Part shown: in pieces, positions 1 through 5,647 of the stretch | How positions within the stretch are numbered: position 1 is the stretch's first letter | How the letters are laid out: each line of letters starts with the position of its first letter | Origin: Paracoccaceae bacterium | GTDB taxonomy: Bacteria > Pseudomonadota > Alphaproteobacteria > Rhodobacterales > Rhodobacteraceae | Assembly: GCA_003565055.1 (NCBI GenBank) | Contig: PXDM01000053.1 | Span: 1-7,051, forward strand | DNA length: 7,051 nucleotides | Reading direction: 5' to 3' | Notes under the pieces: model-generated | What the model saw: the letters and a program-made list of their open reading frames with translations, nothing else | What the model was told of the DNA's origin: nothing | Databases searched by the model: none | Position numbers and translations under genes: made by a program

Positions 1-428
1 ATCCTGTCCGACCGCCAGAGATCGATCCGTTCCTTCTCCGGATCCCAGCGGGAGATGGCCACGACGATGTCCAGGCATTCGCTAAGCTTCACTTGGGTGT
101 CTCCCTGGACACGGACTTCCACGCACGGCCAGCCCGTATCTGCCCAGCCAACGATGGATTCAGCGGCACGCGTTACGCAGTCTCCCGCCGGCGGTGCCTC
201 AACGGTTGTCGTCGGGGGCACCTCGACCTTGTAGATGATCTTCCTGGAGCTGCCACCCTCAAGAGTGTCCATCAGCACCCACTGATTCTCTCCGGGCTTG
301 TACACGAAACCTTCGTGATAGACGGGAGTGACCTGCCATCCTTTGGGCAGATACTCTTCCAGCCCTACGCCCATTGCGTCTACATCCGTGGTGATCTCTA
401 CCTCGACGGTGAACACGTTTCCGATGGG
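1..428 (-). repeat. Protein-level tandem module, copy B (cut by window edge)
   Basis: Residues 539-680 of the PKD protein. The same landmarks as copy A recur: LPKGWQVTPV, NQWVLMD, IIYKVEV, then VKLSECLDI and RIDLW. The copies diverge at most other positions, so the duplication is old. The helical dockerin-like tail of this copy, if present, lies beyond the left edge. Confidence 0.75.
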
Positions 429-2042
429 GTCTCCATTTTCGTCATGGAAGCCAAGCACCACCCCCTGACAGGGGATGGGGGTCAGAATTGTCCGGAAAGC
501 CTGTAGGTTCGGCATGGGAAGGGTTTCCGGAAGCGGGCGGTCCACCGGGATGCACACCTCGTAGTAGGCAATGAGCTCTTTCAGTGTGGAGAGGCTGATA
601 CGTTCTCCGCATGTTCCCACCACGGCTTCATTCTTGCGCCACAGCTCAGCTGCCCGTTCGATCTGCTGTGCTGAGATCACCTGCGATAGCCGTAGGTCGA
701 TGCGGTCCCTTTCGCTCTCATTCGCACGCGGTACCAGGTGAGCGATGGCTGTCTTCAACTCCAGACAATCTGTGACAGTAACTCTTGAATCGCCTTCCAC
801 CTCGATCTCGAAGTCGGGTGACTTTGCCTGGAACGTGCCCTCGATGTATGCCGCGTGCGGCAGCCTGGGCGTTGCCAGATCAGGTGCCTCAGCCACAGTG
901 ACATCATAGGTGATCACCGGTTCGACTCCGGCCCGGATTGGGTCCAGGAAAACCCACTGCGAACTCGGACCCTTGAACACTGCCCTGTCCGACTCAACAG
1001 GGGTGATCTTCCAGCCCGGGGGAACGGTTTCCTGTAGGCCAGCGCCGCTTAGGTCCTGGTCGGTCTTAATGCGTACGGTAACGCGGAAATCCGACCCGGG
1101 GGTGACCTCCTCGGTGGAGATGGTGCGTGTTGCGCCTACGACCACCTCGCGAACCTCAACTACCTGTGTGGTGACCTCGCTTTGCCTGCCTTCGCTGTCG
1201 ACCACGGTCAAGCTGACTTCGTACACCCCTTCTTCGGTGTACGTGTGGCGCACCCGAGGTTCGGTGGTGCTGGCTTCGGTGCCATCGCCGAACACCCAGT
1301 AGTACTCTTCGATAGTGAGATCCGGGTCGTGTTCGCTATCGGTGGCGTCGAATTCGACCTCTTCTCTCAGTCGCGGTACATCCGGCTGGAGCGTGAACCG
1401 GGCGACGGGCGCGTCAGGGTCGACCACCTCGACTGGGTCCACCGAACCGGTGATCGTAATCCTATCCTGTCGGTTCAGGCGGAACCTGTTAGGCGCCGCT
1501 GCGTCCCCGGTTAGCACATACAGATCCTGCGTGCCCGGGAATTGTTCGGGGGTAATCACCAGTTGGAAATCCTCACCCAGTGGACCGAGCACTCCCCCTG
1601 CGGTCCTATTGTAATACCTGAACAAACCTCCCCATGTCCAGCGAGCCCGCTCCCCTTGAAGATCGTACACGTTGTTCGGGGGCACATCGGGGGGGTCATC
1701 CTGCACTATCCAGGTCGCACCCGGAGGCACATCGGCAATCCTGAATTCGGCGCTGACTCCCTGGAACCCCTCGGTGGTCGGACCGTGCATGATGAACAGG
1801 TGTACCTGCCCATTGGGGTCCTCATACAAAAACAGGAAGCTGCTGCGCTGCTCTACCAGCGGACTCTGGCTCCGGTACGTATCAGCATCGTACCGGTAAA
1901 AGCCCTCGGCAGATTCATCGCCCACTAGGGGGCGAATCTCCTCCTCCAGGTCAGCCTGGGCCACCGTGTAGTATCCCTGCGCCATTAGTGGCAACGTGAG
2001 CGCCACCACCAGCAGGGCCCACACTCCAAATGTCCTCTTCAT
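1..2042 (-). CDS. Secreted PKD-domain protein with tandem beta/dockerin-like modules (C-terminus beyond window)
   Basis: The minus strand is open from an ATG at 2042 to the left edge: 680 codons plus two bases, no stop. Translated by hand, it begins with a signal peptide (residues 1-22: MKR, a hydrophobic core, then LPLMAQ). Residues 23-200 form a beta-rich domain I do not recognise. Residues 211-298 are a PKD (immunoglobulin-like) domain with the diagnostic WVFGDGT, RHTYTEEGVYEVSLTV and VVDSEG motifs. Two copies of one module follow, from about 314 and 539; the first ends in a helical pair resembling a dockerin without calcium-loop Asp/Asn residues. PKD domains usually mediate protein or carbohydrate contacts in surface proteins, so an adhesin or scaffold role outside the membrane is inferred. 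No catalytic motif is visible. The start is supported by AAAGGAGG six bases upstream. Transcribed divergently from the CAP-domain gene. Confidence 0.85.
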   Translation of the reverse strand, partial: MKRTFGVWALLVVALTLPLMAQGYYTVAQADLEEEIRPLVGDESAEGFYRYDADTYRSQSPLVEQRSSFLFLYEDPNGQVHLFIMHGPTTEGFQGVSAEFRIADVPPGATWIVQDDPPDVPPNNVYDLQGERARWTWGGLFRYYNRTAGGVLGPLGEDFQLVITPEQFPGTQDLYVLTGDAAAPNRFRLNRQDRITITGSVDPVEVVDPDAPVARFTLQPDVPRLREEVEFDATDSEHDPDLTIEEYYWVFGDGTEASTTEPRVRHTYTEEGVYEVSLTVVDSEGRQSEVTTQVVEVREVVVGATRTISTEEVTPGSDFRVTVRIKTDQDLSGAGLQETVPPGWKITPVESDRAVFKGPSSQWVFLDPIRAGVEPVITYDVTVAEAPDLATPRLPHAAYIEGTFQAKSPDFEIEVEGDSRVTVTDCLELKTAIAHLVPRANESERDRIDLRLSQVISAQQIERAAELWRKNEAVVGTCGERISLSTLKELIAYYEVCIPVDRPLPETLPMPNLQAFRTILTPIPCQGVVLGFHDENGDPIGNVFTVEVEITTDVDAMGVGLEEYLPKGWQVTPVYHEGFVYKPGENQWVLMDTLEGGSSRKIIYKVEVPPTTTVEAPPAGDCVTRAAESIVGWADTGWPCVEVRVQGDTQVKLSECLDIVVAISRWDPEKERIDLWRSDR
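543..1103 (-). repeat. Protein-level tandem module, copy A, with dockerin-like tail
   Basis: Residues 314-500 of the PKD protein. A beta-sandwich-like part carries PPGWKITPV, SQWVFLD and ITYDVTV; it is followed by VTVTDCLEL, RIDL and a helical pair (ISAQQIERAAELW and ISLSTLKELIAYY around GTCGE). The pair has the spacing of a dockerin (two short helices, each introduced by I-S) but lacks the DxNxDG calcium loops. It aligns with copy B at a constant offset of 225 residues (F319/F544, W344/W569, W363/W588, Y379/Y604, R447/R672). Confidence 0.75.
1149..1412 (-). other. PKD domain coding segment
   Basis: Encodes residues 211-298 of the protein starting at 2042. It opens with APVARF, has the Y-Y-W-V-FGDGT strand-turn, then RHTYTEEGVYEVSLTVVD, the signature order of PKD domains (APxAxF, WDFGDG, HxYxxxGxYxVxLTV). 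Trp replaces nothing essential here: the usual WDFGDG reads WVFGDG, a common variant. Confidence 0.9.
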
Positions 2043-2047
2043 GCTGA

Positions 2048-2055
2048 CCTCCTTT
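2048..2055 (-). promoter_or_regulatory. Strong Shine-Dalgarno site of the PKD-protein gene
   Basis: Read on the minus strand this is AAAGGAGG, five bases (TCAGC) before the ATG at 2042. It fixes the start codon, which is also placed directly before a good signal peptide. Confidence 0.85.
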
Positions 2056-2075
2056 CTCCGCGTTTCAGCTGCGCG

Positions 2076-2084
2076 ATTGTACCA
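2076..2084 (-). promoter_or_regulatory. Possible extended -10 promoter of the PKD-protein gene
   Basis: The minus strand reads TGGTACAAT, a match to an extended -10 (TGnTATAAT with one mismatch), 33 bases upstream of the ATG. No good -35 is seen 16-18 bases further up, which is tolerated in extended -10 promoters. Predicted from sequence alone. Confidence 0.4.
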
Positions 2085-2268
2085 TTGCCAACAGCCGTAG
2101 GTCTGTAATCAGGAATACATCCGGGGTGACCCGACCCAGGGGCGAACGTCTCCCCGCGACCCTCTCGCTGGCGTATCATGGCACCTGGGATGTCGTTTAG
2201 GATGAGGCATATCGGTAACTCCAGCGGCTATAGGAGTTCGATGAGTTCGTAAGCCGCGTCGGCGTGTG

Positions 2269-2294
2269 GTTGACAACAGAGAACAGCGTTGACA
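2269..2294 (+). promoter_or_regulatory. Duplicated GTTGACA boxes, possible -35 or operator
   Basis: GTTGACA occurs at 2269-2275 and 2288-2294, 19 bases start to start; the first sits in the palindrome GTTGACAAC. TTGACA is the sigma-70 -35 consensus, but no TATAAT-like hexamer lies 16-18 bases downstream of either copy, so they may instead be binding sites for a regulator of the CAP gene, or chance. Confidence 0.25.
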
Positions 2295-2353
2295 GTTGCC
2301 AGCCGGAGTCCGCGGCGCATGAACGCTGAGGTGCTAGGAAGGATAATGGGACG

Positions 2354-3277
2354 ATGAGGCGCATGAACTTGACACTTAGGCGATTGATCGTGCTGGCCTG
2401 GCTAATCCCGGTTGCCTTCGGTGGAGCTTTCGCCCATGGGGAAGAGTTACTCAGTGCTGCAGCTGCCGAAAGCGCAGACAGCCGTCTGATCGGCGTTGAG
2501 GGGGTGCAACGCTACCGGTTTGTCTCTGTGAATGTGGAGCGATTGGGAACGTCCGTGGGTGGTGGGGACTTCGAACCGGAGCGGGTGGTCACCATCACCC
2601 TGTTTCCCGACGTCCGCGTACGAGCGGAGCTGGAGCGGGTCGGAGCGGGCAACTCCGCGGCGTGGCTGTGGGTGGGGCGGTGTACGGAGCCGCGCGGAGG
2701 CTCTGCTTTCTTTGCCGTTAGTGAGAGCACGATCTCGGGGACTGTGACGGTGGGAGACCGAGTCTACCAGATCCGTAACGACGGGGACCGTGTGCACGTG
2801 GTTCGTGAGCTTTCGTGTGCAAAGAGCGAGGAGCTCCATTCCCTCATCTTTGAGCCCGGTGGGATGACGGTGGACAGGCAGCTTTTCCACCTTCTCAATC
2901 ACGAGCGCGCGCTGCGCGGCCTTCCGAAGTACGAGTGGAACGACGCGCTTGCCCAGGCGGCCCGCGAACACTCGCGTGACATGGGTCGGCGGCACTTCTT
3001 CGGCCACGTAAACCCCGACGGGCAAGACGCCGGAGACCGGATGCGGAAGGCAGGTTACGAGTGGAGCGCCTGGAGCGAGAACATTGCCGCCGGTCAGCGG
3101 GCCCCGATCGAGGTTCTCGAGGCGTGGCTGAACAGCCCTGGCCACCGCGGAAACATCATCTGTAACGCCGACGAGAACGACGGCGCGTGTTTGACCGATG
3201 TAGGGATCGGCCATGCTCAGTTCACCAACAACGCCCTACGGCAGTTCTGGACGCTGAAGCTCGCCGTGGAGGGATGA
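2354..3277 (+). CDS. Secreted CAP/SCP-domain protein with metallopeptidase-propeptide-like N-terminal domain
   Basis: A 307-residue exported protein. Residues 1-27 are a signal peptide (basic MRRMNLTLRR, hydrophobic core, AFA cleavage). Residues 50-155 resemble the N-terminal domain found before M12-type/peptidyl-Asp metallopeptidases: RYRFVSVN, VTITLFPDV, WLWVGR, ISGTVTVGDRVYQIR and VHVVREL. Residues 175-304 are a bacterial CAP (CAP/SCP/PR1, YkwD-like) domain: LLNHERALRGLP, AREHSRDM, HFFGH, SENIAAG, SPGHRGNI, DVGIGHA and FWTLKLA. The likely cavity residues H206, H218, E242 and H264 are present. Cys pairs C110/C155 and C270/C279 could form disulfides. CAP proteins bind lipids, metals or other ligands or act as effectors; the activity here is unknown. 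No protease domain follows the propeptide-like part. The ATG at 2354 has only AGGAAGG 11 bases upstream; ATG 2363 is an alternative. Confidence 0.93.
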   Translation: MRRMNLTLRRLIVLAWLIPVAFGGAFAHGEELLSAAAAESADSRLIGVEGVQRYRFVSVNVERLGTSVGGGDFEPERVVTITLFPDVRVRAELERVGAGNSAAWLWVGRCTEPRGGSAFFAVSESTISGTVTVGDRVYQIRNDGDRVHVVRELSCAKSEELHSLIFEPGGMTVDRQLFHLLNHERALRGLPKYEWNDALAQAAREHSRDMGRRHFFGHVNPDGQDAGDRMRKAGYEWSAWSENIAAGQRAPIEVLEAWLNSPGHRGNIICNADENDGACLTDVGIGHAQFTNNALRQFWTLKLAVEG

Positions 3278-3353
3278 GCTGTGCGACCCCCCGTTTCCTC
3301 TTGCTGGTGTACGCTAGTCTGACCCACGCCCGTTCTTCTATGTCAGTGCCTCA

Positions 3354-3382
3354 TGGGGCTATGGCTATACCGCACAGCCCCA
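3354..3382. terminator. Weak hairpin between convergent genes, possible bidirectional terminator
   Basis: TGGGGCT at 3354-3360 pairs with AGCCCCA at 3376-3382 around a 15-base loop, in the 123-bp gap between the CAP gene and the 23-coil beta-helix gene. There is no T-run on either strand, so intrinsic termination is uncertain. Confidence 0.3.
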
Positions 3383-3400
3383 CAAGGAACTGGATATCAC

Positions 3401-5533
3401 TCACCTTCGCCGGTCAAGCTCTCCCCCTACCTCGGTCATCAGGAATGCCAGATCGTCGGGGCATACTGGTGCGATTCCATTGCCACCTTCCTCCTCCGGG
3501 CCGGGGATGATGTTGCCAAAGCCGCTTATATGGCCGGTGAACGCCAAGTCAGTGTCGAAGCACGGGAGCTCGTACAGAACGATTCCATGGTGCACGTTGA
3601 AGTTGATGGTGGACTGTTCGATGGAGAGCTCGGCTGTTTTTCCTAGTGCGACGCCATGCGTGCCGTTGTGGGCGATGGTGCTGTCCCGGATGGTGGCATG
3701 AGTGGAATCCCACATATAAACGCCGGTCCAAGAATTCCCCGTAACGTACGAGTCGGTGATGGTGGCACGAGCGCTGTTTGAGATGAAGACGCCGTCTTCT
3801 TGGTTTTCCTTGATGGTCGAGCCTGTCACCATAGCCTGGACAGAGTCACGCATGAGAATGCCGGGCCCCGAGTTTTCCCGGATGATCGACCTGACAATGG
3901 TGGCCTGAGCCGAGTGCGTTATGACAACAGCATGATCATTCCCTTCTATTGTCAGACCATCGACGATGGATTGAGCAGAGTCTCCTAACCGGATCCCGCA
4001 TTCGTTATGCCCTGTGACTGTTGTGTTCTTGGCTGTCAGGGTGGCGTTGCCCCACAAGGAGAGCCCCACCTGCCCGTTCATGTAGACGTTGCAGTCAGTA
4101 ATGCTTACGGCCGCGGAGTCCGCCATCCGGATCCCCTGCCACTTGTTCCATCGTATGTCCGAGCTGTCCACAATGGCCTCTGCCGCACCCTTTGTGTAGA
4201 TTCCGCTTCCGTTATTCTGGATTATCGATTCGATGATCGTGGCGTGCGCCGAGTCTTCCAGACTAATGCCGCTCCAAGGCTCCTGTCGTTCGATAAGGGA
4301 TTCCCGAATGGACACTTGCGCTGAGCCTCGTATCTGAACTCCATACGACTCGTTCTGCGCGATCGTGGAGCCCTCTATGGCAGCCTCGGCGAAACCGTAC
4401 AGGTCGATGCCTTTCCAGGCGTTCCTTCGGATAGTTGAGCCCTTAACGGAGGCTCGGGCGGCGCCCCCGATGTTGATGCCGTGGCGCGCATTGTCTTGGA
4501 TCGTCAGATCCTGGATGTGGGCGACTGCTGAACCGCTGAGCGTGACACCATGTCCTGCGTTCCTGTCGACGGTACAGTTGGCTATGGCAGCCACTACCGA
4601 ATCACTGAGGTCAATGGCATTGTGATCGTTCCCCTGGATCGCTGAGTCACGCAAGGTGGCTTGTGCTGAATCCTCAAGCTTCATTCCACAGCCGTTTGCG
4701 GAAATGGTGGAATCGGTGATCGCCGCCTGTGCGAAGTTGCCGACTACAATGCCGCAACCGGAACTACGCGCGCGACCGTTTTCCGTCACGGTGCAGCCTA
4801 TGATGGTAGCTTGCGTGTCTCCCTCCAACCAGATGCCATACCGCTGGTTGTCCTTGATAGACGAGTTCTCTACGGCGACCTGGGCAGACCCCGCCAACCG
4901 GATCCCAGCCACTCCGTTTCCTAGAATGGTCGAGCCCTTGATGCTCGCCTGGGTAGAGTCCGCTAAGTGTATGCCTTCCCATTGGTTTCTGCTGATAGAC
5001 GAGTCCTCGATGCTAACCTGGGCGGAATCCGCCATGTCGATGCCAGCATGTAGGTTCTCTGAGATGGTAGAGGCCTTGAGGCTGGCACGGGCGGAGTCCC
5101 GCATGACTATTCCCGATCCCGCTGTCTCTATAGTCGTACCCTCAATCACAACCTGGGCTGAGCCCTCGATCCGGAGACCGCAACTGCCCCAAGACCGGAC
5201 CCCGCGTACGCTTAGCTTGGCCAAGACAACCACGACCTCGTCACCGTTGGGGGCATGCACACGGATCAAGTCCGCTTCGTCCTCGAGACCTTGGATCGCT
5301 GTTTGCTCCATTCCTTCGCCACGCAAGGTCAGAGTTTTCCCAATCGTAAGCCGCTCTTCCCACTCTCCTCCGACGATGCAGACCACCGCGCCTGACGGTG
5401 CCGCGTCGATCGCGGCCTGGATGGATTCATCCGGCTGTACTGTGATCGTGCAACTTGCGTGCGCTAGCGTCCAGAATCCGAGCAACAACGGAGCCGAGAG
5501 CATGCTCACGACTCGTTGCAGAGAGCGTCTCAT
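3401..5533 (-). CDS. Secreted right-handed parallel beta-helix protein, 23 coils
   Basis: A 710-residue protein with a signal peptide (1-26, MRRSLQR, hydrophobic core, LAHA). The N-terminal cap (28-123) carries the pectate-lyase-fold entry SIQAAIDAAPSGAVVCI and KTLTLRGEG. Residues 124-654 are 23 consecutive coils of mostly 23 residues, consensus D-S-A-Q-A-T-I-x-x-S-T-I-x-x-N-x-x-x-G-I-x-L, matching NosD/CASH-type (PbH1) repeats; the recurrent Asn suggests an asparagine ladder inside the solenoid. The tail (655-710) has ELPCF, VCPDD and ends GGELDRRR. The fold is used by polysaccharide lyases, epimerases and adhesins; no active site is recognisable, so a carbohydrate-binding or structural role is only inferred. 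Start supported by GGAGG seven bases upstream. It lies 114 bp downstream of a shorter paralogue on the same strand. Confidence 0.93.
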   Translation of the reverse strand: MRRSLQRVVSMLSAPLLLGFWTLAHASCTITVQPDESIQAAIDAAPSGAVVCIVGGEWEERLTIGKTLTLRGEGMEQTAIQGLEDEADLIRVHAPNGDEVVVVLAKLSVRGVRSWGSCGLRIEGSAQVVIEGTTIETAGSGIVMRDSARASLKASTISENLHAGIDMADSAQVSIEDSSISRNQWEGIHLADSTQASIKGSTILGNGVAGIRLAGSAQVAVENSSIKDNQRYGIWLEGDTQATIIGCTVTENGRARSSGCGIVVGNFAQAAITDSTISANGCGMKLEDSAQATLRDSAIQGNDHNAIDLSDSVVAAIANCTVDRNAGHGVTLSGSAVAHIQDLTIQDNARHGINIGGAARASVKGSTIRRNAWKGIDLYGFAEAAIEGSTIAQNESYGVQIRGSAQVSIRESLIERQEPWSGISLEDSAHATIIESIIQNNGSGIYTKGAAEAIVDSSDIRWNKWQGIRMADSAAVSITDCNVYMNGQVGLSLWGNATLTAKNTTVTGHNECGIRLGDSAQSIVDGLTIEGNDHAVVITHSAQATIVRSIIRENSGPGILMRDSVQAMVTGSTIKENQEDGVFISNSARATITDSYVTGNSWTGVYMWDSTHATIRDSTIAHNGTHGVALGKTAELSIEQSTINFNVHHGIVLYELPCFDTDLAFTGHISGFGNIIPGPEEEGGNGIAPVCPDDLAFLMTEVGGELDRRR
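3572..5164 (-). repeat. 23 tandem beta-helix coils (about 69 bp period)
   Basis: Residues 124-654 divide into 23 units with no leftover: lengths are 23 except coils 1, 7, 14 and 18 (22), coil 13 (24) and coil 6 (28). Most units begin with DSAQ or GSAQ and contain an Asn six to seven residues before G-I-x-L. The units are diverged at DNA level, so this is an old amplification, not a fresh microsatellite-like array. Confidence 0.9.
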
Positions 5534-5647
5534 CCTTCTCCCTCCATTCCTGCCTCCTTGGCCATCTTGGCATACCCCTCCAAGCTAGGGAGAGCAGCGC
5601 TCAGGCGAGCTGATCACGTTTCCATAGCTCGTTCCTGTGCATTCCGC
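5534..5647 (-). other. Spacer between the two beta-helix genes
   Basis: These 114 bases hold no recognisable gene, promoter or terminator. They contain a short GAGC/GCTC dyad with a 3-base loop and an 11-residue reading frame (5565-5530) whose TGA overlaps the downstream ATG. Absence of a terminator fits, but does not prove, read-through from the 10-coil gene. Confidence 0.5.
5541..5545 (-). promoter_or_regulatory. Shine-Dalgarno of the 23-coil beta-helix gene
   Basis: The minus strand reads GGAGG, then GAGAAGG, then ATG at 5533. The seven-base spacing supports this start, which precedes a basic and hydrophobic signal sequence. Confidence 0.75.

Larger units (their letters stand above)
2043..2353. 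other. Divergent intergenic region
   Basis: These 311 bases separate the PKD-protein gene (minus) from the CAP-domain gene (plus) and must hold both promoters. I see the minus-strand Shine-Dalgarno and extended -10, two GTTGACA copies (2269-2294), a short direct repeat GAGTTCG at 2234 and 2243, and a 12-codon plus-strand reading frame at 2319-2357 whose stop overlaps the CAP start. No RNA gene, riboswitch or convincing plus-strand -10 was recognised. Confidence 0.7.

Noticed and set aside
93..1928. Several plus-strand frames of 75-137 codons
   Set aside because: All are antisense to the PKD-protein gene, are Arg/Ser/Pro-rich without domains, and overlap one another in different frames.
2447..3214. 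255-codon minus-strand open frame
   Set aside because: It lies antisense inside the CAP gene, which has clear motifs throughout. The antisense product shows no recognisable domain; high G+C explains the open frame.
3274..3510. Plus-strand frame starting MSCATPRFLLLVYASL, overlapping the CAP stop as ATGA
   Set aside because: The start overlap, an upstream GGAGGG and a hydrophobic beginning look attractive, but the ribosome-site spacing is only 1-2 bases, the rest is low in features and the frame runs into the convergent beta-helix gene.
3572..5164. CRISPR-like or satellite DNA array suggested by about 69-bp periodicity
   Set aside because: Units are diverged at base level, stay in one reading frame and encode beta-helix coils; there are no identical repeats with unique spacers.
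5507..5533. Lipoprotein signal at the first Cys (C28) of the 23-coil protein
   Set aside because: The residues before C28 are H-A-S, which do not fit a lipobox (L-x-x-C with small residues); ordinary signal peptidase I cleavage after LAHA fits better.
4656..5588. 310-codon plus-strand open frame
   Set aside because: It is antisense to the coil array. The 69-bp periodic codon pattern keeps the complementary frame free of stops and yields a low-complexity product with no domain; the minus frame has signal peptide, ribosome site and a known fold.
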